A DNA stretch of 64,000 nt from Tetradesmus obliquus. Its lineage: Eukaryota > Chlorophyta > Chlorophyceae > Sphaeropleales > Scenedesmaceae. Location of the stretch: assembly GCA_030272155.1 (NCBI GenBank), contig CP126202.1:4237501-4301500 (forward strand). Direction: 5' to 3'. Positions 22,703-33,344 of this stretch are shown here, in pieces; the stretch's first letter is position 1, and each line of letters starts with the position of its first letter. The notes under the pieces were generated by a model. It was not told the DNA's origin. It was given only the letters and a program-made list of their open reading frames with translations, and searched no databases. Position numbers and translations under genes: made by a program.

Positions 22703-25646
22703 CCACCAGCAGCACCAGGAATGACGATTACGCACTTCTGACATGCCAGATGTATGGTAGCTTCACATGCACTGCTGATCATGAGGTGATGTACACGTGC
22801 TGCCTGCACATACGCAGCGCAGCAGTGTGTGCAGCATGTGGTGCAGCTGCAGTGCATTGGTGCAAGCCCATGCAGACACTGAAAAGGTCTAAACCCGCAG
22901 CATTCTGAGAGTCACGTGGTTCATAAAAACCAGCCCACACATGCCATACAACAATAACTAGTGCTGGGACTCAACACCCGAGAGTCAACGGCAGCGGCAG
23001 GTGCATGCACACCTTGTACCGTTTACTGCTGCCGCCTGCGTCGCCTGCTGCTGGCCGTTTCGACCCAGAGGGCACAAACGGCCCCCCTGCTGCTGCTGTT
23101 GCTGCTGCTGCTGTGGGCGTGGTAGCTTGTAGCTCTAGTGAATGCCCCAGCCCGGTTCGGCTGCAGCAGGTACAAATACAGCAGACACAACGAACGCATT
23201 GATGCAACAGGTGTTGTTGTGTAGCACAGCAGCAGGTGCACAGCAGAACAGCAGAGGTAGTTGCACACAAGAAGCACTGCAGCGCACCATGCAAGCATGG
23301 GATGCAATACAGCAGGTGCTGCCAGCTTGCAGAACAGCGCAGCAGGGCCTGTGGAGCACCAGCCTTGGCCAGCCATCAGTAGCTACTGATACCTCTGCAG
23401 CCAACACATACAGCAGCCACAATCCTGCACAGAAACCAACGCAACACTCAACTTGACCCATCAGTACATCTCCGCAGACCTCCCCACCACCCACCCACCC
23501 ACCCACCCACCCACCCATCCACTCATCCACATTCAGACTCCCTCTCTCTTCTACCACAGACAATGCAGCAGAGCCTGTTATGTCCCTGCCTTGGCTGACC
23601 ACCAGCAGCAACTAACACACTGTAAATCAGCCAAAGACACAAAACAGAAAACAACCAACGCACTGTCAGGCGGCCGTTGCAGCTCTCTCCACTGGTGGCG
23701 TCAGTCAGCCGCTGCATCAAGTCACAGACATAGCATCCAACACACTGTACAGCAGGCACCATCCCAAACCGAGACCAGCGCACCGCCACAGCAACACTTG
23801 ACCCAAATATAGCGCTGCAGCCCTCACCATCACCACCCACCCACTCTCCAGCAGCCCGAGCTGAGCTGCTTGCAGCTTCCTATTTTACCAGGTGTCTGTG
23901 TTGGCGTATGCCGCATGAACACACCGTGTAACCCCTCTATCTATCCACCCACTCTCCATCCACCCACACATCCATCCACCCACTCATGATCACCCCCACC
24001 GCCCTTTCTTCTATCCCGCACCTGTCAGGCGGCCGTTGTAGCTCTCCGCTGGTGGCGTCAGTCAGCCGCTGCATCAAGTCGACATCAGGTATCTGGAAGG
24101 TGCCCGCCCACTGCTTCAGCAGCGACTCTATGTCCTGTGCAGCACAAAGAAATGCAGCACAGCAGCACAGCAGTGCAGCAGCACATGGTGTCAGTAGTTG
24201 ACATTTTGGCAAAGCAAGGAGTGTATCGGTTCCCCCCACTGCTTCAGCAGTGACTCTATGCCCTGTGGGCTGCAAAAGGATGCAGCACAGCAGCACAGCA
24301 TGTGGTTGGCTGTCGTTCGGCAGGCAAAGCAAGGAGTGTATTGGCTCCCGCCCACTGCTTCAGCAGCGACTCTATGTCCTGCGGGGTACAAAGAAATGCA
24401 GCACAGCAGCACAGCATGAGGTTGGCTGTCGTTCGGCAGGCAAAGCAAGGAGTGTATTGGCTCCCGCCCACTGCTTCAGCAGCGACTCTATGTCCTGCGG
24501 GGTACAAAGAAATGCAGCACAGCAGCACAGCATGAGGTTGGCTGGCGTTCGGCAGGCAAAGCAAGGCATGTATTGGTTCCCCCCACTGCTTCAGCAATGA
24601 CTCTATGTCCTGCGCAGGTACAAAGAAAAATGCAGCACAGCAGAACAGCATGTGGTTGGTTGGCGCTGGCAGGCAAAGCAGATGTTGGTGAGGTACAACA
24701 GTAAACGGGGGGCAAGATGCCAGCAGCATGGCAGCACGGCATGTAGTTGGTTTGCAGGCGGCAGGCAAAGCTGCGGAATGGGCGGAATATTATCAGCCGG
24801 TGCGTGCCAGCGTCCTCGGAAGTCAAAACAGCTGGAAAGTCCGAAGGTTGGACGCAAGGAGACGCACAGGTAGTGACTTGGAAAGATAGTCTCTACGGAA
24901 TGCATGGGTGGGGATGTGCATTGCCGCGCGGTAATTTGCAGAAAGGTGTCAGTTGGTTCGGAAAGTGTGCTGCTCGAAACGAATGACGCATGTGTGTGCA
25001 CCATGGCGGCATGTGCAGTGCCAGGTGTGTGGGTGAAGTTTGACTGCGGGTCAAGTCAAAACGTTGGTCAACGCCGCCAGCAGCCCGCGCAGGTGGTATG
25101 AGATTGCAAAACTTGTGAGCATGTGGTTTATGCTTGTTTGGGAGCGTACAGCATGCAGACAGGGGCAGTGAGTGTGGTGTGCATGCATGAACTTGCAACA
25201 AGTTGCCAGGCACGAGTTCAGGAAAGCCTGGCACCTAGCCGGCCCACAGCCTGATATAAAGATATTGTGACTGAAACAAATGGGTTTGAATTGAAAACAT
25301 GATGAAAATCACCTTTTGAAAGGTGCTACTGTGCAGACATGGTCACAGTACAGGGGATGACAGCAACAACAGTAGCAGCAGCATGGCAGCAGCAGCGCGG
25401 CTTGACTGTACCGCTGCTGCCTAAGCAGCCCACCTGTCCAGAAATTAGTTTAAACGCAAACATATGCGCTATGACGGCGTCAAATGGTGCATATCAGTCA
25501 GGAAGGCCCTGAGCTGGGACAACTAGTAAGCAGCAGCAGCATCAGTGCAGTAAGGCACTCACGGCACTGTATTCTTGGGTAGTGGCCCACAGCACCAGCA
25601 TCGTCAGCGCGTCCTCGCGTAGTTGTTGTAAAGCAGGGTCAGCCAT
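21650..25646 (-). CDS. Agenet/Tudor-domain (EMSY-like) nuclear protein
   Basis: Exons 25563-25646, 24022-24134, 23013-23160, 22602-22667, 22121-22297 and 21650-21856 join in phase to 264 residues (795 bp). The N-terminus is helical (MADPALQQLREDALTMLVLW, DIESLLKQWAGTFQIPDVDL). A basic Ala-rich linker with an NLS-like GSKRPAAG and SSKRYK follows. The domain at about residues 138-195 (VLRYWPKDAG, WFAAVVTDYEE, ILTYQFGTQKEE) matches the Agenet/Tudor-like Royal family module of plant EMSY-like proteins, which read histone marks. The C-terminus is basic (DPKKRRKSS, SGKGGGKA). It probably acts in chromatin. The N-terminal helices loosely recall an ENT domain, but this is weak. Intron 1 is about 1.4 kb and contains repeated exon starts. 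The start is the first ATG with an in-phase donor (GCC|GTGAGT). Confidence 0.6.
23478..23525. repeat. (CCCA)n microsatellite
   Basis: About eight tandem ACCC units run within 23484-23517, inside an intron of the EMSY-like gene. Related, less regular ATCC/ACCC runs occur at about 23935-23985. Confidence 0.9.
23690..23745 (-). repeat. Donor-side partial copy of exon 2
   Basis: About 50 bp matching the end of exon 24022-24134 (codons for DLMQRLTDATSGE, then CTGCAACGGCCGCCTGACA and a GTGCGT donor) reappear downstream. A short insertion (AGAG) shifts the frame, so this is a decayed copy that still keeps a donor. Confidence 0.65.
24215..24640 (-). repeat. About four acceptor-side copies of exon 2 start, 118-bp period
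   Basis: The start of exon 24022-24134 (CAG acceptor, then codons for DIESLLKQW) recurs at about 24225-24260, 24345-24385, 24465-24505 and 24585-24625, each followed by nearly identical intron sequence. The units are head to tail with a period near 118-120 bp. None retains a donor, so none is a full exon. Confidence 0.75.
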
Positions 25647-26005
25647 TTTGTTGACCTCCGTCTTCTCGTTGTACTTGGTCGCTTCGGCACTTCGGACTGC
25701 CCTTATGCAGCAGGCACCATCTCACCGATCTTGGCCCAAACTCCTGAAGATTTGTTTCTTGTTGATTACTTTTAGATTGCACTTTTTGGCTGCGGAAATT
25801 GCAGTGCTGCGCAAGGCGGGACATCCAGGAAGGAACTGCACTGAAGCCTAATGAGTGGCGCGAGACGTATGATTGCAAGCGCAGCTTCCGCTGAGAGGAG
25901 ACTATGTCTGAATTTTTAGACGTCTTGAGAGGGTGACTGCGAACTTTGACCTTTTGACGCGGCTAGTGCCAAAGTTCACTTGCTGCTGCTGTCAGCCTCC
26001 AGCAC
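25647..26005. promoter_or_regulatory. Short divergent intergenic region (shared promoter candidate)
   Basis: Only 359 bp separate the ATG of the minus-strand EMSY-like gene (25646) from the ATG of the plus-strand SprT-like gene (26006). Both starts are supported by in-phase donors. The region must contain both 5' UTRs and both promoters. I see no clear TATA box, and no motif is assigned. Confidence 0.5.
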
Positions 26006-27905
26006 ATGGCACTGCCCGACTTGCTGGACGTGCATGATGTCGAGTTTTGCAGCAGGATGGCTTTCAAAGTCACGCCAACGTACTCCACCAAGCTCAAGGC
26101 CAGGTTGAAATGGCAAGCAGTAATCAAGGACGCCCAGAAACACTTGAGCCTGAACTTCTGCCAGTCAGAGCTCAGCCCAGGGAAACTGCAAGTGCTTGCA
26201 ACACTCATTGACAAAACGTTCTTAAATGGGAGTTTCGCTAAAGCATGCAAGCCCAAGTATGCTGTCCAAGAGCGACTCAGCGGTGAGTGTGCTGTGCATG
26301 CCGCGTGCTGTGCAACGGCGGCTGTAGCACACCCAACCACAGTGGAGTGCTAAGCACAGTGGAACCTGTGCCGAATGCACTTGATCTTTTGGTCTGTGGT
26401 GCTTTCGTCATGATGCTGTACGGTCTTGCCAATGCTTTGCATTTTGCAAGGGCGCTTTTGACAAACGCTTTGCCATGGCCCATGCGCACTGCACAGGCTT
26501 GCTGACTTCTGTTCCAACAATCTTGCTGTGGCAGAACATGCTGCATGCGAACGCATCATCGCTTGACACTTGCGTGTCGTAATGCTCTGCTTGCAGGAAA
26601 CGTGACAAACTTGTCAGAGACTGCCGTGCTCAATGCAGTGGCAGGCTTTGAGCCCGACAGCAACACTCTCATCTTCTTCAAGAAGGGATGGCAGGTAATA
26701 TCCCGTCGACATACAATGGCTTGTCATACGGGGGCCAATGTTGTACCTGCTCATGCTTGTGGTGATGTGCTGTGCTTCCCGCAAGCAGCGCAAACCCTTC
26801 CTGAGGCGTCCCGTGCAGCCTGATGGCGTGTACTGCCTGAGCAAGTGATACAAGGCGCTACTGACAGCAACTCCTGTGTATCATGCTGGAAAGAGAGATA
26901 CGAGTGACACCTGGCAAAACCATTGAATGCATGCACATACAACTAAAAGGTGTGCTGTACATGTGCTTCATGCGTGCAGCGCAAGCCCTCGCTCAGGCGG
27001 CCGGTGCAGGCAGATGGCGTGTACTGCCTGAGCAAGCTGGAGTGGCTGGTGCACGCACTGGGCCATGAGATGGTGCACTGCATCGTGCACAACGCGTGCC
27101 CCAAAGCCCGTGAATATGACGCCTACAAGACCGACAACGGGCACGGCCCCATCTTCATGCGCCTGAACAAGTGAGTGAGATACTGTCTCAGCTATCAGTT
27201 ACAGCTGGGAATAGCGCTATTATGTTGGAGCGAGAGCAGTGTTAGAGTGAGCGCGGCAGTGGTGTTGGGTGTTGAAAATAGTGTGGTTGTAAAAGTAAGG
27301 GGCGGGGCACAACACTGGCAATTGGCACGGGCCCATTATGTGGCTCAACAAGTGGGTGGATAAGAGTGAGGAGTGAGAGGGGTAAGAAGAGTGAGCGTAG
27401 ATTAGGGTTTGGGCGGCGTTGGGTGGAGTGAGCGCGCCACACGCGCGTGGGTTGCAGGAGGAGCAATGACAACGTTGCTGAGCAGTGTGAGGTTGTAGAA
27501 AGGAGGGGTGCAGTGCGGGCGCTCACATCCAGCACATAGTGCATATTTGTGGTGCCACCCACAGGTTTGCAACTTTGCAGGTTCAAACAGCCGTCACACA
27601 GCAGCTGTGTGTGAGTACCGTCCTGCAGGCACATCATTGGGCACTCCTCCTCTCAGTAACCGGTGCCAGCACGCAGTGCATACTCGTGCCGCACACATGG
27701 TTTGCCCTTTTGCAGACACAGTTGTCACACACTGACAGCAGCTGTGTATGTGCCGTCCTGCAGGCACATCTTCGGGCACTCCTCTACTCAGTACAAGGCT
27801 GGCTGGAGCAGGTTGGGCCAGCTGCAGGTGCAGTGGGACACCAGCAGCTGGGAAGCCGGCAGCAGCAGCAGCAGCAGCAATGAGGAGGAGCAGCAAGGGC
27901 CGTGA
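26006..27905 (+). CDS. SprT-like zinc metalloprotease
   Basis: Exons 26006-26282, 26597-26694, 26980-27170 and 27764-27905 join in phase to 235 residues ending in TGA. Exon 3 carries the catalytic HEMVH (residues 154-158), and NGHGPIFMRLNK provides the downstream zinc ligand (His about 180). This HExxH...HGxxF arrangement is that of SprT/Spartan peptidases, which digest DNA-protein crosslinks. HIFGHSST follows where Spartan has its post-catalytic strand. The C-terminus is short (SSSSSSNEEEQQGP), with none of Spartan's PCNA-, p97- or ubiquitin-binding motifs visible. The N-terminal 120 residues are Lys-rich helices I do not recognise (KLKARLKWQAVIKDAQKHL). The protease fold is well supported; a Spartan-type DNA-repair role is inference. 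Confidence 0.65.
26783..26850 (+). repeat. Acceptor-side copy of the SprT exon 3 start
   Basis: The segment CGCAAACCC...CTGAGCAAG (RKPFLRRPVQPDGVYCLSK) at about 26787-26847 copies the first 57 or so bases of exon 26980-27170 (RKPSLRRPVQADGVYCLSK). It lies upstream, keeps its AG acceptor and frame, but runs into TGA immediately after. It is shorter than the catalytic exon and lacks HEMVH. Confidence 0.75.
27619..27660 (+). repeat. Acceptor-side copy of SprT exon 4 start
   Basis: CTGCAGGCACATCATTGGGC (codons for HIIGHSSSQ) repeats the real acceptor and first codons at 27758-27795 (HIFGHSSTQ) and lies 138 bp upstream. It ends in TAA after the ninth codon, so splicing here would truncate the protein. 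The surrounding intron is also duplicated (CAGCTGTGTGTGAGTACCGT against CAGCTGTGTATGTGCCGT). Confidence 0.75.
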
Positions 27906-29415
27906 TGGCCCACAAACAGAGCAGGTCATCCGGATTGAGAATGCGGAGCACGTCCACGCATCACCTTGCTGTCGTGTTGCTGCGTGCGTGGCAGCAATCA
28001 ACTCTCCAGGCGGACTGGTGCAGGTGAGTGAGGTGGTGGTCGAGAGTAGAAGGGGCGGAGCCGAAAGTGCTGCTGCGTAGGGCTCTGCCTGTGCCCCCAT
28101 AAGTTCATGCAACAGCACCGCAGCAGCTATGCACTGTGCCTGCTTGCCAGCGGCGTGGACATCATGCCGTTCCTGCATGCGCAGCTATGCTGCTCAATAA
28201 TGCTGCTGCTGTGCAGTGCTGTGCAGTGCGCGGGCCAGCTGCATGCTCACACACTGCCCGCCTGCGCTGCTGCTGTGCTCTGCCATCTGCCTCCTGTGCT
28301 TGCAGCTGCAGCCGCACCCAGACCAGTCAGCCCTTTTCCAGCCATATCGTTCTTGCCAACAATAGCCAGCCAGTGGCAAACCAACATTCGTCGCAGGTGC
28401 AGCTTCAGACCTGATCCACAGTTGGCTGTGGTGCAATGGGCAGCTGGCCACGGCACCTGTGCCCCCGCATCTTCACTTTTTGCCTCTACTACATTGGCCG
28501 GCGACGTCATTGTCAGCAGCAGCCTGTCCCGCTATGGGTGTGACGGCTGCATGCCTTCCAGCACCTGAGGCCCACCACTGACCCAACCGGCGGTTGCTGC
28601 GTGGCCAAAGCTGCTACTGGTGCGCGAGGCTTGATGCAATGCGCACCATACAGCAGGCCTTCTGGCCAGGCACCGGCAGCTGCTTGTGGCACAGCTTCAT
28701 GCTGTTGCTGGCGCACTGTGCAGCACTGCTGCATGCGCAAGCCGCAGTAGTGGTTGCTCAGTCTCTGCGCAGAGCGGCATCTTGCATCATACAACCAGGC
28801 CTGTTTGAGATGGGCTGTGCCCCCGATTGTGCGCCACCAACATGCGTCAGCCATCATCTTGATCCGCTGGCCATGCAGCTTCTGTTGTGTGCCGTGCATG
28901 GTGGTGTCATGGTGTGAATCCATTAGTTGTCTCAGGCCATACCGCCTGCAGACTACCTGCACTGCAGATTTGGCAGACAATGGTATGGCTGCCAGCATGG
29001 CAGTGCCGCAGCCGGCGGCGGCCTCCACCGGTGGGCAGATCTATTGTCCAGTGTTTAGCCAAATGCTCATTTTGCTTCTGGAAGCTGTGCGCAGCCGCTG
29101 GTATGAGCTGTGCAGATGGGAAGCAAATCGGCAACATCAGCAGAATTGCGTCACCTGTTGCATGGTTGACGTGCGTCCAGCTGTCAAAGTGGGACAAGCA
29201 CTTGTCACACTCCAGTAACAGAATATCACCAATTTCGACATTCTCTTGTTGTCAGAGCTCGCTTTTGTTGTGCATGCATTGGTGTAAACGCTTCCAGTGA
29301 GGTGCTGCTGCTCACCTTCTGCAACCTGCTGTGGCCAAGTCTGTTGTAGTCCGCGCTTTCGTTCTTAGGCCGATCGTGCAACGTGAACACAGCAAAACTA
29401 CCTAGAGGCAGCATC
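27906..29415. other. Intergenic, no gene recognised
   Basis: Open frames at 28107-28568 (plus) and 28513-29028 (minus) are Cys/Ala/His-rich, lack motifs and have no splice partners. The stretch should include the 3' end of the SprT-like gene and the promoter of the Lifeguard gene at 29416. Confidence 0.4.
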
Positions 29416-31324
29416 ATGTCGTACGCCTACGTTCCGGACGAGGAGAATGGACTCGGCAGTGCCCTTTTCGACAAGAGCGGTCCCTCAATCGAGTTTGCGG
29501 AGCAGGAAGTCAGACTTGGCTTTGTGCGCAAGGTTTTCGGTGAGCGAAGAGGCCCATGCATGGCTTGCAGCAGCTGCAGCGACCATCCTGCTGTCCTGCT
29601 GAGTGTACTCGATCAAGGGCAGCTGTGAGAAGATACCACAGCGTTTGTAACTCACGTTGCCTTGAAACATGTCATGCTTTTGCTTGCAGGGCTGCTCACG
29701 GTGCAGCTGGCCATCACAGCAGGCGTGACAGCGCTGTTCATTGGCTCCCCTGCAGTCAAGTCCTACGTGTACAGCAACCAAGTGCGTGTGATGCGGCAGC
29801 AAGCGCATTTCAGGACGATAGTTTAAACTTGAGCAACTGGCAGCTCAGCACATGCAGTTGCACAAGAAACCGGGGACAGCACATATAGGCGTGCCACGCT
29901 GATGGCTTTTCAAATATTTTGATGCGCAATGGCTGCTGCTCAGCGCTGTGCATTTGAGCTGCCTTGCGCACACGCTGCATTGCTTATGCTGTGTAGCACC
30001 TTCTGCATCTTATGGGCTGGCTGGGCAGGCCAGTACTGCAATGCACTGGCGCAGCTGGTATTTGCGCGCTTACAGAACAACATCAGACGCTGGCTCACCA
30101 CTTTGTCAAACACACCCAGGCTTTGCAACAGTAAGCATCTGTCTGCAGCCTCTTCCCTCTGCCCATCTCACTATGATCTCCCTGTCTGCTCTCCCTGGCC
30201 GCCTTTTTTGCGCCTCCTGCGTCGCTCTGCTCTGCTTTGCTGCATGCCGCAGTGGACCTTCTGGACAGCATTTGGTGCCTCTCTGGGCCTCGTGCTGCTG
30301 CTTTCATGTTGGGAGCAGGCCCGGCGGCAGCACCCCTTGAACCTCATTTTCCTCTTTTCCTTCACAGCCTGCGAGGCAGTGCTTGTGGGCACCATCAGCA
30401 GCATGTACAACACAGACATTGTCCTCATTGCAGCCACGCTAACAGTCGGCATCACACTGTGCCTGAGCCTCTACGCGCTGCAGACAAAGCGCGATTTCAC
30501 AGCAGCAGGAGGCATCCTGTTCTCGCTGCTGTTCGCGCTGATTGGTGCCGGCATACTCAGCATCTTCTTCCGCAATAGGGTGATGGACATCGTGGTGTCG
30601 GGGGTTGGCGCTGCGCTGTTTGGCTGCTACATCGTGTTTGATGTGCAGCTGATGGTGGGCAGTGGCAGCTACTCCATCAGCCCAGATGAGTATGTGCTGG
30701 CTGCCATCAACATCTACTTGGTGAGTTCCTTGATGTGCAAAGGGCACCATCATAGGGCACAATAAGTGTTGATTGTATAGAGCAGCTACTCCATCAGCCC
30801 AGATGAGTATGTGCTGACTGCCATCAACATTTACCTGGTGAGTTCCTTGATGTGCAAAGGGCATCATCATAGGGCACAATCATAGTTATTTGTTTGGAGC
30901 AGCTACTCCATCAGTCTGGACGAGTATGTGTTGGCTGCCATCAACATCTACCTGGTGAGTGCAAACAACTAACCAGCTGTTGCGCAGGATGTTATAACAG
31001 CCTTGACCACATGAACATGTGAGGTGGCAGGGTTGAGGATCAAAGATCAAAGTGGCAGGGTTGTTGCGTAAAGAGCGAGGTGGCAGGATGCAATCATTGT
31101 GTGGGTTTGCCCAGGCAGCAACAGCAGCAGCCTAGCAGGAGACTTTGCTTTGAAAGCGCTTGCATACCACATCATGGTTGACTCAGCAATAGTTTGGACC
31201 TCCCTGTTGGCACTGACACTGCTGCCGGTGCCGCTTCTTCTTCTTCTTCTTCTGCTTGCAGGACATTGTGAACCTGTTCCTGTACCTGCTGCGGCTGGTG
31301 CAAGAGATCCAGGGCAACAACTAG
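29416..31324 (+). CDS. LFG: Lifeguard/Bax inhibitor-1 (TMBIM) family membrane protein
   Basis: Exons 29416-29539, 29690-29781, 30253-30720 and 31262-31324 join in phase to 248 residues. A short cytosolic head with acidic residues (YVPDEENGLG, RLGFVRKVFG) precedes seven hydrophobic segments: LLTVQLAITAGVTALFIG, FGASLGLVLLLSC, LIFLFSFTACEAVLVG, IVLIAATLTVGITLCL, GILFSLLFALIGAGILSIFF, IVVSGVGAALFGCYIVFDV and the C-terminal IVNLFLYLLRLVQEI. IVFDVQLMVG and SPDEYVLAAINIYLDIVNLF are the family's signature ending, including the acidic pair linked to Ca2+ leak. Length fits plant LFG proteins (about 240). The protein probably sits in the ER or Golgi membrane and modulates calcium and cell death. A TGTAA lies near 31896. 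Confidence 0.92.
30660..30960 (+). repeat. Two downstream donor-side copies of LFG exon 3 end
   Basis: The last 57 or so bases of exon 30253-30720 (SSYSISPDEYVLAAINIYL, then a GTGAGT donor and TCCTTGATGTGCAAAGGGCA intron start) are copied at about 30781-30838 (DEYVLTAINIYL) and 30898-30955 (SLDEYVLAAINIYL). Period is about 118 bp. Both copies keep frame and donor, and each is preceded by a possible AG. If a copy were spliced in, the topology-critical last loop would be repeated. Confidence 0.85.
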
Positions 31325-32837
31325 GTGGCAGAGCAAGCAACTCTGCGTAGCACTACCATAGTACTACAATAGTGTGTCAAGTTGTACTACCATAGTGTGT
31401 CAAGTCGTCCTTGTACTCCTGGGCAGACTTGCGGCAGAAAGATGTTGAAATCTGCTTTGCAGGTGCCCTGTGTATATGAGTGTTGGTGGGCGGGCCGTGT
31501 TGTGTTGACAGCATCAGCATCAGCGGCAGCGGCGGCACACAGCTGGTACTTGTATGCTAGCGGCCGCTGGATAGGCACGTTACAGGCGGTGCAGTTGATG
31601 GCAGCACAGTACGTCACTCTGTGCGGAAGACTTGTAGTAGTTGCAGCAGGTGCTGCGTACACCTGCTACTTTGTGTATGTATGGGCTGGCAAGTCATGCG
31701 ACCTGTGGCCCTTGTTGATCATCAGCAATGATTGCTCTTGCCCTACCAGATTTACACAATGGTCATGCCCGCATGCCGCACTTTGCCCCAAGTTGCAGGT
31801 GATGGTGTGTTTTTTTGCAATGCATGGTAGCAAGCATGCCAGCTGAATGTAGTTGTCCGAAGCGATGGGCAGTCAGGGCCTGTCAGCCATTTAGATGTAA
31901 CAACCAGCAACATGTTGCGCAATTGCAATGGTCGTCACCATTCGCGATGCATAGGTTCTTTGCTTTATGAAAGCATGGCATTAGGTGGCTCTCATCTAAC
32001 TGTTGACCATCCTGCAGGGTTAGGTTTGGGCCCTGGGGCCTCAGGGTACTGCTGACTGCACGCAAACGTGATCAGCACCGGAATCAGTCAATCAGCTCAG
32101 CATAATCTGCCCCATAACGGTTTTTGACAGGACATCCTGGATTACACACACTGTTAACATGGAGTTTTGTACATACTGTAGCCAAGCCACAAATGCATGC
32201 GGCGAGGGTACTGCGGTACGCGCATTAAACCATAACCTGACGAAAGCACGCTGGCAAGCTCATCCAACACCGCTGCGTGCGCGCAGCGACCACTCTCATC
32301 ATCAAGACGTGATTATCACCATGTTGCTCATGAAGCCACGACTGTGCTGCTGTGCAGCAGCAGCAACAGCAGCAGCAGCAGCGCACACTGCTGCCAGGCA
32401 AGCACCGCAATGATATGCACCTGTGGTCAGCTGCACAACGCGTTGTGCTGGCAGGCACCCGCGGGTGGCGGCCGCCATGGATCATCCATGATGTCAACAT
32501 GATGCAGTGGACAGTGCTGCTGCTGCACGCCTGCAAAACATGCAGTGCGCGTGTCTTGTTGCAGCCGCGCTGCCTGCAACAATAGCTAGCTGTGCAGGGT
32601 GTTCATGCATGGAGAATTCCGCGGGCAAGGCACCATCTTCCACACATGCAGCCTGCATAGAAGGATCACCAGCTGCTGCAGCAGGCTCAGCTGCAGCACG
32701 GATACCAGCACACGACACACCACACAAAGCACACACCAGGGCAGAACGCAGCAGCAGCAACCCATGCAACCGCCCAGTCGCACACTTCACCCTGAATTCA
32801 ACCAATTCAAACCAGGAAGTTCACATTGCGAACTTCA
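31325..32837. other. Intergenic between convergent genes
   Basis: This is the 3' flank of the Lifeguard gene, with TGTAA at about 31896, and of DapF on the other strand. Long frames such as 31382-31846 and 32507-33262 are Cys/Ala/His-rich and unsupported. A (CAG)n-type run lies at about 32357-32380. Confidence 0.4.
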
Positions 32838-33299
32838 CACCGGCACAGTGCAATGGAACCCCAGCTCTGCTGGCCCGGTCATGTAGATGTGGTTGTCACT
32901 TTCCCGCCACTCTATGTGCAAACTTCACGGTCGCACCGGCCAGCAGGGGTAAACTTCACACCACGAACTTCACAGCCGCACGGTGCCCTGGAACGCCAGC
33001 TCGGCCGGCCCGTCATGTAGATGTTGTTGTCACTTTTCCGCCACTCAATGTGCAAACTTCACGGTCACACCGGTCAGCAGGAATAGACTTCACACCACGA
33101 AACTTCACACCCGCACAGTGCCCTGGAACGCCAGCTCAGCGGGCCCTGTCATATAGATGTGGTTGTCACTTTCCCGCCACTCGATGTGCAGCGGCCCACC
33201 AGGCACATCCACCTGGCAGCTCCTGTCAGTCTTGCCCTCGAGCACACCTGCCACCACAATAACACATGCACCTGTGCCGCAGGCCAGGGTACGGCCCAA
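32838..33299 (-). repeat. Three downstream copies of the DapF terminal exon end
   Basis: The 3' part of exon 33345-33671 is repeated downstream. The nearest copy (33105-33299) is 65 codons long, in frame and ends at the same stop; it still encodes [10 protein letters not shown], with only changes such as CVIVVAG for CATVVAG. Shorter copies of the last 70-90 bases lie at about 32978-33066 and 32838-32931 and are more degraded (CACATTGAGTGGCGGGAAAG core conserved). This is a graded tandem array decaying away from the gene. Confidence 0.85.
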
Positions 33300-33344
33300 T
33301 CTTCACACCACGATCTTCACACCATGATCTTCACACGACGAACC

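Noticed and set aside
27594-28178. 194-codon minus frame over the SprT-like gene end
   Set aside because: It is antisense to the last SprT exon and its duplicated intron, and consists of repeat-derived low-complexity residues.
28513-29028. 171-codon minus frame as a gene
   Set aside because: Composition is Cys/His/Arg-rich, there is no motif, the opposite strand is equally open, and no splice partners fit.
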